NCBI RefSeq assembly: GCF_052050035.1
Contig: NZ_CP189882.1
Span: forward strand, 3,596,001-3,660,000
Direction: 5' to 3'
From: Symbiopectobacterium purcellii_A
Lineage (GTDB): Bacteria; Pseudomonadota; Gammaproteobacteria; Enterobacterales; Enterobacteriaceae
DNA: 64,000 nucleotides
This document shows positions 45,827 through 54,217 of this stretch, piece after piece. How positions within the stretch are numbered: the stretch's first letter is position 1; each line of letters begins with the position of its first letter. The notes beneath the pieces are model-generated. The model was not told the origin of the DNA and made no database searches. It saw only the letters and a list, made by a program, of their open reading frames with translations. The translations under genes were made by a program, and so were the position numbers.

Positions 45827-46693
45827 TCAGGACACTTTTTTCTCAGCCATTTGTTCATAACGCACCGGAGACAGATCCCCGTTAGCGGCATGATGCCTGT
45901 GTAGGTTGTAGTAGCGGATATACGTCGCCACATCCTGCTCCATGTAAGCCCGTGTTGGCTGGGGTACCAGCAGCAACCATTCATGTTTCAAACTGCCCCA
46001 GAAGCGCTCCATCACCGCATTATCCCAGCAGGCACCCACGTCTCCCATACTGCTCCTCAGCCTGTAGCTGCTCAGCAGCGCCTGAAAGCGTTGTCCCGTG
46101 TACTGCGCCCCACTGTCCGTATGCACCACCAGGCCCGGCGGGGGAGTTCGCAGGTTATATGCCTTCATCAGGGCCACGCAGACCAGCGATGAGGTCATCC
46201 GTCTGTCCACCTGCCAGCCCACTATCTGCCGGGAGTACAAATCCATAATAGCCGCCAGATACAGCCAGCCTTCACCGGTCTTCAGATACGTGATGTCACT
46301 CGCCCACACCTGATTTGGCCCCGGCGGGTTAAAATTCTGGTTCAGCAGGTTTGGGGTCACCTCTGCACCCGGGCGGGGTTTTGTCGTGACCTTATAAGTC
46401 CGGCGCTGTCGGCAGACCAGCCCCTCTTCCTGCATGAGTTTCCTCACCCGCCAGCGGCTGATTATGATGCCTTCTCCACGAAGACTTTTGACCAGCGTCC
46501 GGCTTACTGCTCCCTGTCTGCTGGCGGCGAACAGCGCCTTTAACCTGACCCGGACCTCCACGTCTTTTTGCAGCGGTTCGGCGGGCTTTTTTCGCCATGC
46601 ATACCAGGCAGAGGCCGTCACACGCATGACCCGACAGAGTGTACGAACGCTGAAGTCAGTGGCATTGTCGAGAATGAACCGGTATCTCACCAC
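45827..46693 (-). CDS. IS3-family transposase OrfB (type a)
   Basis: 288-aa integrase-like catalytic subunit, normally produced as an OrfAB frameshift fusion. DDE motifs: WASDITYLKT, VVHTDSGAQYTG and GACWDNAVMERFWGSLKHEW. Its start overlaps the end of orfA by seven bases. The copy at 56220 reads DRGAQY; here DSGAQY. Confidence 0.9.
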   Translation of the reverse strand: MVRYRFILDNATDFSVRTLCRVMRVTASAWYAWRKKPAEPLQKDVEVRVRLKALFAASRQGAVSRTLVKSLRGEGIIISRWRVRKLMQEEGLVCRQRRTYKVTTKPRPGAEVTPNLLNQNFNPPGPNQVWASDITYLKTGEGWLYLAAIMDLYSRQIVGWQVDRRMTSSLVCVALMKAYNLRTPPPGLVVHTDSGAQYTGQRFQALLSSYRLRSSMGDVGACWDNAVMERFWGSLKHEWLLLVPQPTRAYMEQDVATYIRYYNLHRHHAANGDLSPVRYEQMAEKKVS

Positions 46694-46965
46694 ATATGTT
46701 TCGCGAAGAAGGCACTCGCCTTTTTTAGTATCTCCTTCTCTGTACGTAACTCTTTGTTTTCCTTTTGTAACCGTTTTAACTCTGCACGTTCATCATCGCT
46801 GAGTACGCCGTTGCTCTGCTCGCGTGCCAGCGAGACCCATGTATGCAGGGTTTTGTTGCTTATGCCCAGCGATGCTGCTGCCCTGGCTATCGTATAGCCC
46901 TGCTCTGTTACCAGGGCAACGGCTTCCTTTTTAAACTCAGGGGTAAATTGTCGTTTATGGTTCAC
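46687..46965 (-). CDS. IS3-family OrfA (type a)
   Basis: 92-aa helix-turn-helix protein: RQFTPEFKKEAVALVTEQGY, AAASLGISNKTLHTWV, then a leucine-zipper-like ELKRLQKENKELRTEKEILKK. It ends KHMW where OrfB begins, typical of a programmed -1 frameshift arrangement. Confidence 0.9.
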   Translation of the reverse strand: MNHKRQFTPEFKKEAVALVTEQGYTIARAAASLGISNKTLHTWVSLAREQSNGVLSDDERAELKRLQKENKELRTEKEILKKASAFFAKHMW

Positions 46966-47167
46966 TAAACACCTCCGTTTTGGATGTAAGTTTAGTGTCC
47001 TGATTATTCAACCACTACAAAGCTCGCCAGTAGAATGAGGTGTGAGTCAGCGAATCTCATCGATGCCCGCAGCAGCGGCTGCAACAAGGCCGAATATAGA
47101 GCTGCAACCTACCGTCAATGTCAACACCACGAATGCTTTGCAAACGGGATGCGTTCATATAGGCACC

Positions 47168-47653
47168 ATGAACAAGAAAGCTCGGCATTATCGTGCGCTG
47201 ATGTCTTCCATCATGACGCGTTTAAGCGCCGGTGAACGCGATCTGACGCAGATGCTTCAACACGCCAGAGAGAGCTTGCACGACAGCGAAGACCTCACCC
47301 ACCGCGAACGCGAAGACATTATTCAGTCCGTAGAGCGCGATTTGGCTGAATTTGCTCAGCGTTACACGGACAGCTAGGAAGAGGATTTATCCGATAGCGT
47401 GTTTCTGCGTGTCATCAAGGAGAGTCTGTGGCAAGAGTTGGTGGATATCACGGATAAAACCCAGCTGGAATGGCAAGCGCTGTTTAAAGATGTCAGCCAT
47501 CACGGCGTTTACCACAGTGGTGAAGTGGTCGGATTGGGAAATTTGGTGTGCGAAAACTGCCATCACCATGTGGCATTTTATACGCCGGAAGTGCTGCCTC
47601 GTTGCCCGAAGTGCGAGCACGATCAGTTTCAGCGTCAACCTTTTCAGCCCTGA
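47168..47653 (+). pseudogene. ybeL: ybeL with an in-frame amber codon
   Basis: DUF1451 family protein YbeL, 161 codons. MNKKARHYRALMSSIMTRLS begins it; the zinc-ribbon-like C-terminus has LVCENCHHHVAFY and LPRCPKCEHDQF. A TAG at 47375-47377 (RYTDS-stop-EEDLSDSVF) splits it; both halves are in one frame and otherwise undamaged. In addition the IS110-type element has removed the native ribosome-binding site, leaving only a weak AGGCACC before the ATG. Function unknown (conserved near leuS/glt). Expression as a full protein would need amber suppression. Confidence 0.88.
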
Positions 47654-47674
47654 CGGGGTAGCTTAAGAGAAGTA

Positions 47675-47696
47675 CGTTCCCGCTTGCGCGGGAACG
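47675..47696. terminator. hairpin between ybeL and gltL
   Basis: CGTTCCCGC / GCGGGAACG perfect stem with TTGC loop, between convergent genes. No strong T-run on either side, so terminator activity is plausible but not certain. Confidence 0.55.
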
Positions 47697-47735
47697 AGAG
47701 ACGCAGCGCCTGATGTCGCGATGCTGGATGATGGT

Positions 47736-48461
47736 TTAGTGCAGGATCTTCGCCAGAAAATCTTTGGCACGATCGGATTTAGGATTGTTAAAGAACTCGT
47801 CTTTTGGCGTATCTTCCACTATCTTGCCTTCATCCATGAAGATGACGCGGTGTGCTACTTTGCGCGCAAAGCCCATTTCGTGGGTAACGACCATCATCGT
47901 CATGCCTTCGTGCGCCAACTCAACCATGACATCCAGTACTTCGTTGATCATTTCCGGATCGAGCGCAGAAGTCGGTTCATCAAACAGCATGGCTACCGGA
48001 TCCATGCAGAGTGCGCGCGCAATGGCGACACGCTGCTGCTGCCCGCCGGAAAGCTGGCCGGGAAACTTGTTAGCGTGCGCGGACAACCCCACGCGATTGA
48101 GCAACTTGGTGGCCTTTTCACGCGCGGCCTCTTTGTCACGCTTAAGCACTTTCACCTGCGCCAACGTCAGGTTCTCAATGATGGAAAGGTGGGGAAACAG
48201 TTCAAAATGTTGAAACACCATGCCCACTTTGGAACGCAATTGCGCCAGATTGGTTTTCTTGTCGTTAACCGAGATGCCGTTAACGTAAATCTGACCTTGC
48301 TGCACGGGTTCAAGGACGTTAACGGTTTTGATCAACGTGGATTTCCCCGAGCCTGATGGCCCACATACCACGACCACTTCACCTTTCTTCACTTCTGTTG
48401 AACAATCGGAGAGCACCTGAAAGTGACCATACCATTTGGAAACGTTTTTTAGAGTAATCAT
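47736..48461 (-). CDS. gltL: glutamate/aspartate ABC transporter ATP-binding protein GltL
   Basis: ATPase of the GltIJKL importer for acidic amino acids, cytoplasmic face. 241 aa as in E. coli. Walker A GPSGSGKST (34-42), Q-loop FQHFELFPH, ABC signature LSGGQQQRVAIARAL, Walker B AMLFDEPTSALDPE, H-loop THEMGFA. ATGA overlap with gltK. Confidence 0.96.
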   Translation of the reverse strand: MITLKNVSKWYGHFQVLSDCSTEVKKGEVVVVCGPSGSGKSTLIKTVNVLEPVQQGQIYVNGISVNDKKTNLAQLRSKVGMVFQHFELFPHLSIIENLTLAQVKVLKRDKEAAREKATKLLNRVGLSAHANKFPGQLSGGQQQRVAIARALCMDPVAMLFDEPTSALDPEMINEVLDVMVELAHEGMTMMVVTHEMGFARKVAHRVIFMDEGKIVEDTPKDEFFNNPKSDRAKDFLAKILH

Positions 48462-49135
48462 CGAACAGTCCTTCTTTTCAGGTAACTGACCAGCATTGAT
48501 GCGCTAATGCTGATAACGAAATAAACCAACCCGGCAAACAGCACCATTTCCACCTGGGTTCCGTCACGCTCGCCAATGGTTGACGCGGTGCGGAAGAAGT
48601 CAGCCAGGCTCAGGACGTACACCATCGAGGTGTCCTGAAACAGAACGATCCCTTGCGTCAGGAGCAATGGGACCATGGCGCGAAACGCCTGCGGCAGGAT
48701 CACCAGCTTCATGGATTGCCACTGTGTCATGCCGAGCGCCAACGCAGCGGATGATTGTCCGCGTGAAATGCTGAGTATGCCCGCACGGATAATTTCAGAG
48801 TAGTAGGCGGCTTCAAACAGCGAAAAGGCTACCATAGCGGAGATCAGACGAATATCCGTTTTTGGTGATAGCCCAAGCACATTTTGTAATAAGCTAGGAA
48901 CCACAAGGTAGAACCACAGCAATACCATCACCAACGGGATGGAACGGAAGATGTTGACATAGCCTTTGGCAAACCAGCGAATCGGGGCGATAGGTGACAG
49001 CCTCATTACCGCCAGAATGGTTCCCCACAGGATGCCAAACACCACGGCAATCACCGTGATTTTCAGTGTGACCACTAGCCCTTGCAGCAGGTAGGGCATG
49101 CTTGGCGCAATTGAGCTCCAGTCAAATTCGTACAT
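48458..49135 (-). CDS. gltK: glutamate/aspartate ABC transporter permease GltK
   Basis: 225-aa inner-membrane permease of the His/Glu/Gln/Arg/opine family. Five hydrophobic segments and the EAA loop (EIIRAGILSISRGQSSAALALGMTQ) that contacts the ATPase. Its start overlaps the gltJ stop in TAATG. Confidence 0.95.
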   Translation of the reverse strand: MYEFDWSSIAPSMPYLLQGLVVTLKITVIAVVFGILWGTILAVMRLSPIAPIRWFAKGYVNIFRSIPLVMVLLWFYLVVPSLLQNVLGLSPKTDIRLISAMVAFSLFEAAYYSEIIRAGILSISRGQSSAALALGMTQWQSMKLVILPQAFRAMVPLLLTQGIVLFQDTSMVYVLSLADFFRTASTIGERDGTQVEMVLFAGLVYFVISISASMLVSYLKRRTVR

Positions 49136-49875
49136 TATTTACTCCCCATATTGCCGGGCAAACGGGTCTTTTTCTCAACCACTTGCATAATCAGCATGAT
49201 AATGGCGTTAATCGCGACATACGCCAGCGTGATGGCGGTAAACGACTCATAGGCGTGCGCAGAGTAATCCAGCAACTTGTTCGCCTGTGCCGCCATGTCT
49301 ACCAGCCCGATAGTCGAGGCGATGGCTGAGTTTTTCACCATGTTGAGCATTTCAGACGTCAGGGGCGGTACGATAATACGATACGCATTGGGCAGCAGAA
49401 CGTAACGGTAGGTCTGCGGCAGCGTCAGCCCCATGGCAAGTGCAGCGGCTTTCTGACCGCGCGGCAGTGATTGGATACCTGCGCGAACCTGCTCGCAGAC
49501 GCGAGCCGCGGTAAACAGACCCAAGCAGACCATGGAGGAGAAGAAAAACTGAATGTTGGGATCCAGCTCCGCTTTAAACCACATGCCGATATTTTGCGGC
49601 AGTAATTCGGGAACCACCAGATACCAGGCAAAAAATTGGACGATAAGCGGAACGTTACGGAACATTTCCACATAGCAGGTGCCGAGACCTGACAGAAACC
49701 GGTTGGGTACGGTGCGCAAAATGCCGAAAACAGAGCCGACAACGAATGCAATGATCCAGGCGCAAATGGACAAAGCCACAGTGACCTGTAACCCAGACCA
49801 AATCCACCCAAGATAAGTGGTATTACCGAATGGGGCGGCTTGTAAAAAAATACCCCAGTTCCAATCTATAGACAT
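49135..49875 (-). CDS. gltJ: glutamate/aspartate ABC transporter permease GltJ
   Basis: 246-aa partner permease; the EAA loop reads EQVRAGIQSLPRGQKAAALAMGLTLPQ. N-terminus MSIDWNWGIFLQAAP resembles E. coli GltJ. A terminator-like hairpin sits just upstream, between gltI and gltJ, and would reduce permease expression relative to the binding protein. Confidence 0.95.
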   Translation of the reverse strand: MSIDWNWGIFLQAAPFGNTTYLGWIWSGLQVTVALSICAWIIAFVVGSVFGILRTVPNRFLSGLGTCYVEMFRNVPLIVQFFAWYLVVPELLPQNIGMWFKAELDPNIQFFFSSMVCLGLFTAARVCEQVRAGIQSLPRGQKAAALAMGLTLPQTYRYVLLPNAYRIIVPPLTSEMLNMVKNSAIASTIGLVDMAAQANKLLDYSAHAYESFTAITLAYVAINAIIMLIMQVVEKKTRLPGNMGSK

Positions 49876-49888
49876 AGCAAACTCCGGT

Positions 49889-49912
49889 AAAAAAAGGGTA
49901 GCAGAGCTACCC
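49889..49912 (-). terminator. attenuating terminator between gltI and gltJ
   Basis: GGGTAGC / GCTACCC stem with a 3-base loop followed on the minus strand by T7, ending 14 bases before the gltJ ATG. Placed inside an operon, it explains a high binding-protein to permease ratio and would form the 3' end of a small RNA. Confidence 0.85.
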
Positions 49913-50060
49913 TGAAGATTGATGAGTGGCGATAATCCATTGGTGAAAGGGCAGTGCGGTTAATCAACACCTGAGATTCCACCGTGTGGGCCGGGACGCC
50001 AGACGGGGAACGACCGTCTGACGCCTGTCTGTCCAGCCACGAGTCAACAATCGAGGGCAA
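49889..50060 (-). ncRNA. sroC: candidate SroC-like small RNA in the gltI-gltJ spacer
   Basis: The 212-bp gltI-gltJ spacer is where E. coli makes the sponge RNA SroC by processing of gltIJKL mRNA. Here the spacer holds a GACGGTCGTTCCCCGTCTGG-containing hairpin region and ends in a strong Rho-independent terminator. Position and terminator fit; I could not align it to SroC from memory, and the 5' end is a guess. Confidence 0.4.
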
Positions 50061-50087
50061 GCTGTCTGCCCTTGTTTTCACTTGTTG

Positions 50088-50987
50088 TTAGTTTAATGCT
50101 TTATCGTTAGGGGCTTTGAACAGCGCCTTCATATCTGCTGACAAATCGAAGTTCATGTTGAGATCTTTAGGCGGAATTGGCTGTTTGAACCAGCGATCAA
50201 AGGATTTTTCCGCTTCACCGGAGGTTTGCAACGTCGCGATGGTGTCATCAACCAGTTTTTTGAACTGCGGGTCGTCTTTGCGCAGCATACAGCCATAAGC
50301 TTCTTCGGATTGTGCAGTACCGACGATCACCCAGTCGCCCTGTTGTTTGGCTTTGGCGCGTTCACCAGCCAGCAACGCATCATCCATCATAAAGGCAACG
50401 GCACGGCCGGTTTCCATGGTGCGGAAGGCATCGCCATGGTCTTTGGCACTGATGATACGCATATCCAGTTTTTTCTCTTCGTTCAGCTTATTCAGCAATT
50501 TCTCAGAGGTGGTGCCGGAGGTAACAACCACGGTTTTGCCTGCCAGATCCGGGAAGTCTTTAATACCGGAGTCTTTTTTAGTCAGCAGACGCGTACCGAC
50601 GATAAAGATGGTATTGGAGAAAGCCGCTTGCTGCTGGCGTTCCAAGTTGTTGGTGGTGGAACCACATTCAAAATCAAAGGTGTCGTTTTGCAGCAACGGG
50701 ATACGGTTCTGAGACGTGATCGGGATCAGTTTGACCTGAAGATCGGCAACGCCAATTTTCGCTTTCACCGCATCGACAATTTTGTTCGAATAATCCTGAG
50801 AGTAACCAACTACTTTCTGCTGGTTGTCATAGTAGGAAAATGGCACGGAAGACTCACGGTGGCCTACAACGATGACGCCATTGTCTTTGATTTTTTTGAG
50901 CGTCCCCGTTAATTCTTCTGCATGAGCCAGGCTGCTTGCGGCTGTACCAATCAGAAGCAGTGACAGTGCCAGTTTACGCATTTGCAT
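50088..50987 (-). CDS. gltI: glutamate/aspartate periplasmic binding protein GltI
   Basis: Substrate-binding protein of the GltIJKL importer, 299 aa. Signal peptide MQMRKLALSLLLIGTAASSLAHA (cleavage about residue 23), then the type 2 periplasmic-binding fold with NGVIVVGHRESSVPFSYYD, ECGSTTNN and VTSGTTSEKLL around the ligand pocket. Start 50987 follows GGAG at 50996; MRKLAL two codons later is an alternative. First gene of the operon. Confidence 0.95.
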   Translation of the reverse strand: MQMRKLALSLLLIGTAASSLAHAEELTGTLKKIKDNGVIVVGHRESSVPFSYYDNQQKVVGYSQDYSNKIVDAVKAKIGVADLQVKLIPITSQNRIPLLQNDTFDFECGSTTNNLERQQQAAFSNTIFIVGTRLLTKKDSGIKDFPDLAGKTVVVTSGTTSEKLLNKLNEEKKLDMRIISAKDHGDAFRTMETGRAVAFMMDDALLAGERAKAKQQGDWVIVGTAQSEEAYGCMLRKDDPQFKKLVDDTIATLQTSGEAEKSFDRWFKQPIPPKDLNMNFDLSADMKALFKAPNDKALN

Positions 50988-51360
50988 GTTGTAACTCCTT
51001 TGCTGTTGTGATGACGGCAGTCGCTATGACGCTAAGGCGGTTGCGAATTCAATCATGTCGATAGAGCGCTCTCTCGGATGAGACAGGGTATGCACCATAA
51101 AAGAGCGAGTACTTGCCTTTATCTTTAAAAAATAGCCGATTGTGAACAAAATGAAATAAATTTGTTTGTCTTTTGAGAACTCAACTGCACTAAATCACTG
51201 CACTAAAATCATTTAGCACTATTTTGGTGCGCTAATTGCCCCATTAGGGTGCTTTTTCGCTGGTTTTCAGAGAACAAACAACGGAATCATCCCGTTACAC
51301 TCTGTTATTCAATAAAAAAGCAAATAATGTGCCAATTGTGAAAATGGGAGATGGTAGGTA
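50988..51360 (-). promoter_or_regulatory. gltI upstream region with an NtrC-type site
   Basis: No gene in this 373-bp stretch. GCACTATTTTGGTGC at 51216-51230 has the arms of the NtrC (GlnG) consensus GCACTA-N3-TGGTGC, with related half-sites (TGCACTAAAT, TGCACTAAAA) at 51186-51208. This suggests nitrogen control of glutamate/aspartate uptake. I found no sigma-54 -24/-12 pair with correct spacing; the closest GG...GC pair (51106-51118, minus strand) is one base short. Confidence 0.5.
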
Positions 51361-51452
51361 TAGCCAACCGACTTAAAAATGATTACAGCCGATGCCCTGA
51401 TATGTGGCAAAGAAGCATAGCTGGCTGTTATCAAAATAATGTCGCTTAGCTA
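51361..51452 (+). mobile_element. 92-bp MITE with IS630-like ends, copy 4
   Basis: Exactly 92 bp with TA at 51359-51360 and 51453-51454. A few substitutions (GATTACAGCC, GATATGTGG, TTAGCTA end) make it the most diverged copy. It lies between lnt and gltI, 64 bases past the lnt stop, and outside any gene. Confidence 0.87.
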
Positions 51453-51516
51453 TATTACACAAAGGTATGGTGGGGATTGATGAGAAACCGGCAGGCCGTG
51501 CCTGCCGGTGGTCACG

Positions 51517-53046
51517 TTAACGCCGCAGGCGAGTGGCGCAGGCTATACCGGCCAGTACGGCGAGAATGATCCACATTGGCCAGGCGCCAAAGCGGGCATA
51601 AGGGGTGATGCCCTTGGTCGGTGTCACCTTGGTAAGCAGCACTTTGCGCGTAAACTGCGGCAGTTCGGCACTGATCTCACCCTGCGGGCCGATAACGGCA
51701 GTCACGCCATTGTTGGTCGCACGCAGCAGTGGACGCCCTAACTCCAGAGCACGCATGCGTGCCATCTGGAAATGTTGCCATGGGCCGATAGAACGACCAA
51801 ACCAGGCATCGTTTGAAATGGTCAGCAGCATATCGGTATCAGGCAGGAAATTATCGCGTACTTGTTGACCGAGAATAATTTCATAGCACACCGTGGCAGT
51901 CATCCGTATGCCGTTGACCGTGAGCTGAGGCTGTTGGTAAGGACCACGGCTGAACGAAGACATCGGCAGATCGAAGAACGGCGCTAACGGGCGGAGCAGC
52001 GTTTCCAGCGGAACAAACTCACCAAACGGCACCAGATGATTCTTGTTGTAGCGATTGGTGCTGGGATAACGGTACGGTTCGCTGCCACCCAGCACGATAA
52101 TGCTGTTGTAGAAGTCAACCTGCTCGTTTGTGCGGCGGCGAGCATCCACAACGCCGGTGACCAGACTGCTGTTGTGTGCACGCAGCAAGTCGTCGATGTA
52201 CTGCAAGTAGTCTTGCTGACGCGTTTCTATATCAGGGATGGCCGATTCTGGCCAGATAACGATCGGTGCTTTATCCAGATAAGGCAGCGTGGCGTCGCGG
52301 TAGATATTCAGAATCTGTTGCAGCGCGTTGGGATCCCATTTTTGGGCCTGAGCAATATTGCCTTGCACCAATGCAACGTTCACCGCGCGCTCGGGTTGAG
52401 GCGTAAACCAGTGGATAAACTTCAACGGCCAGGGAAGCAGCAGCAGCGCAATGGCGCAGTAAAGCGGGATAGTTTTGCGCCGTGTGGTACCGAACACCAG
52501 CAGACCGGCAACGATGACCAACAAGAGGGTGATACCATCAACCCCAAGCAGTGGAGCCAGGCCTTGTAGCGGGCCGTCAATCTGGCTGTAGCCAAATTGC
52601 AGCCAGGGAAAGCCGGTGAGTACCCAACCGCGCAACCACTCAGTGAACTGCCACAGGACTGGCGCGACCACGATCAGACGCACCAGCGTCGTTCGCGGCC
52701 ATATACGTGTTAACAGTCCTGAGAAGAGCGCGGGGTAAAGCGACAAATAGAGCGCCAGCAGCACCACCAGAAACACGTTAACGGCTTCCGGCATGCCACC
52801 GAACTCGGCGATGCTGACGTACACCCAGTTCACGCCGCTGCCAAACAGGCCAAAGCCCCAGCTAAAACCAATGGCGGAGGATTGCCGCCAGGTTCTGTTC
52901 AACGTCAGGGCTTGCAATCCGCACAGCGAAACCAGCGCGGCAGGCCAGAAATCAAACGGTGAAAACGCCAGGGTGCCCCAGGCACCGCAGAACAGCGCCA
53001 ACACGATGCGCACCCGTTGGCGTCGTAAAACAGACATGACAGACAT
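51517..53046 (-). CDS. lnt: apolipoprotein N-acyltransferase Lnt
   Basis: Inner-membrane enzyme adding the third acyl chain to lipoproteins. N-terminal membrane helices, then a periplasmic nitrilase domain with the Glu-Lys-Cys triad: WPESAIPD, RYNKNHLVPFGEFVP and TVCYEIILG. 509 aa with start at 53046 (MSVMSVLRRQRVRIVLALF), seven bases after corC. The frame is open far upstream, but that would lie inside corC. Its preservation fits retention of many lipoproteins (RlpA, LptE here). Confidence 0.94.
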   Translation of the reverse strand: MSVMSVLRRQRVRIVLALFCGAWGTLAFSPFDFWPAALVSLCGLQALTLNRTWRQSSAIGFSWGFGLFGSGVNWVYVSIAEFGGMPEAVNVFLVVLLALYLSLYPALFSGLLTRIWPRTTLVRLIVVAPVLWQFTEWLRGWVLTGFPWLQFGYSQIDGPLQGLAPLLGVDGITLLLVIVAGLLVFGTTRRKTIPLYCAIALLLLPWPLKFIHWFTPQPERAVNVALVQGNIAQAQKWDPNALQQILNIYRDATLPYLDKAPIVIWPESAIPDIETRQQDYLQYIDDLLRAHNSSLVTGVVDARRRTNEQVDFYNSIIVLGGSEPYRYPSTNRYNKNHLVPFGEFVPLETLLRPLAPFFDLPMSSFSRGPYQQPQLTVNGIRMTATVCYEIILGQQVRDNFLPDTDMLLTISNDAWFGRSIGPWQHFQMARMRALELGRPLLRATNNGVTAVIGPQGEISAELPQFTRKVLLTKVTPTKGITPYARFGAWPMWIILAVLAGIACATRLRR

Positions 53047-53053
53047 TGTCGAA

Positions 53054-53932
53054 TTAAGGTTCCAGTGTTGGTTGAGGCGCCTCGTCAGGAATTCTGACAT
53101 GAGTCTGAATGATACGTCGGCTGTCCGCCATGGCAACTTTGAACAGGTAACCGTTGATGTCGATGGTTTCACCACGCGCTGGCAGATGGCCGAAGGCCTG
53201 CATCACCAGCCCGCCGATGGTGTCCACTTCTTCATCGCTGAACTGGGTGCCAAACGCCTCATTGAAATCTTCAATCAGTGTTAACGCACGCACGGTATAG
53301 GTGTGTCGGTTCAGTTGACGGATATCGCGATCTTCTTCGTAGTCGTACTCATCTTCAATTTCGCCAACGATCAGCTCAAGAATATCTTCAATGGTGACCA
53401 GACCAGAAACACCGCCAAACTCATCGATGACGATAGCCATGTGGTAACGCAGCGAACGAAACTCGTGCAGCATGCGATCCACGCGTTTGCTTTCTGGCAC
53501 CACGACCGCGGGACGCAGCACCTGTTCCATGCTAAATGGCTCAGCATCGCTGCGCATAAACGGCAGCAGATCCTTGGCCATCAGGATGCCTTCAATGTGA
53601 TCCTTATCTTCGCTGATCACCGGAAAACGCGAATGCGCTGATTCGATAATCACATCCAAACACTCTTCCAGCGTTTGATTGTGTTTCAGTGTGATCATCT
53701 GTGAACGGAGTATCATGATATCCCGTACGCGTTGCTCCCCGATATCCATTACGCCTTCGAGCATGTCGCGGGTGTCTTGATCGATCAGATCGTTTTGTTC
53801 GGAATCACGGATAAAGGCGAGGAGGTCACTACGATCCTTGGGTTCACCATGAAAAAGCTGGTTAAAGATCAGTGAGAAGAATCCTTTCTTGGGACTGGGG
53901 CTATCGCTGTTTTGAGAATGGTCGTCGCTCAT
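53054..53932 (-). CDS. corC: CorC/YbeX CBS-domain protein
   Basis: 292-aa protein with an acidic N-terminus, two CBS domains (roughly residues 70-195: MILRSQMITLKHNQT, RFPVISEDKDHIEGIL, HMAIVIDEFGGVSGLVTIEDI) and a C-terminal CorC_HlyC domain (TIGGLVMQAFGHLPARGETI). Implicated in Mg2+/Co2+ efflux with CorA and, in E. coli as YbeX, in ribosome homeostasis. Upstream of lnt in the ybeZ-ybeY-ybeX-lnt operon. Confidence 0.93.
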   Translation of the reverse strand: MSDDHSQNSDSPSPKKGFFSLIFNQLFHGEPKDRSDLLAFIRDSEQNDLIDQDTRDMLEGVMDIGEQRVRDIMILRSQMITLKHNQTLEECLDVIIESAHSRFPVISEDKDHIEGILMAKDLLPFMRSDAEPFSMEQVLRPAVVVPESKRVDRMLHEFRSLRYHMAIVIDEFGGVSGLVTIEDILELIVGEIEDEYDYEEDRDIRQLNRHTYTVRALTLIEDFNEAFGTQFSDEEVDTIGGLVMQAFGHLPARGETIDINGYLFKVAMADSRRIIQTHVRIPDEAPQPTLEP

Positions 53933-54084
53933 GGCGTTTTATTTACTGTATCTCTGGTTAGTCAATCATCATCAACTACGCAAAAGGGGCATGCGCTGTA
54001 AGACCATCAGGCGCGCGGGCGGGTTGATATAAAGGTGCACGGTGATAACCGCGCGTGGCGTTATTTTTAACCATAACGCCGTTA

Positions 54085-54114
54085 CGCTATGATGACGAAG
54101 ACGGCATCATAGCG
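54085..54114. repeat. perfect hairpin in the ybeY-corC spacer
   Basis: CGCTATGATG and CATCATAGCG form 10-bp arms around a 10-base loop, in the 285-bp gap between ybeY and corC where E. coli has none to speak of. No T-run follows. At 54182-54214 a short relic of the TATACCC repeat is also seen. May be an mRNA-processing or stability element. Confidence 0.5.
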
Positions 54115-54217
54115 AAAAGTGCGCCATCAAGAAAAATACCGAGGCTTATCGTAATCTACTGCATTTTTCATCATAACAGAATATACCCGCGATACTTCAA
54201 CTTGCTGGTGTATCGGC

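Larger units (their letters stand above)
45810..47019 (-). mobile_element. IS3-family element (type a), complete (1210 bp)
   Basis: Ends TGCACTGGTCAAGTAAATCA and (complement) TGTAGTGGTTGAATAATCAG; 3-bp duplication AAG (45807-45809, 47020-47022) inside the IS110-type element. It holds overlapping orfA and orfB. Confidence 0.92.
44524..47158 (+). mobile_element. IS110-family (IS1111-like) element split by IS3
   Basis: A 13-bp inverted pair, ATGAACGCATCCC (44524-44536) and GGGATGCGTTCAT (47146-47158), brackets the transposase gene and ~135 bp of 3' sequence on each side of a nested IS3. Subterminal inverted repeats and absence of an obvious target duplication are IS1111-group traits. Exact ends are uncertain by several bases. 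The element separates the ybeL ribosome-binding site from its ATG. Confidence 0.75.

Noticed and set aside
51106..51118. Sigma-54 promoter for gltI on the minus strand
   Set aside because: GG and GC elements are nine bases apart instead of ten, and the flanks do not match; not listed as a promoter.
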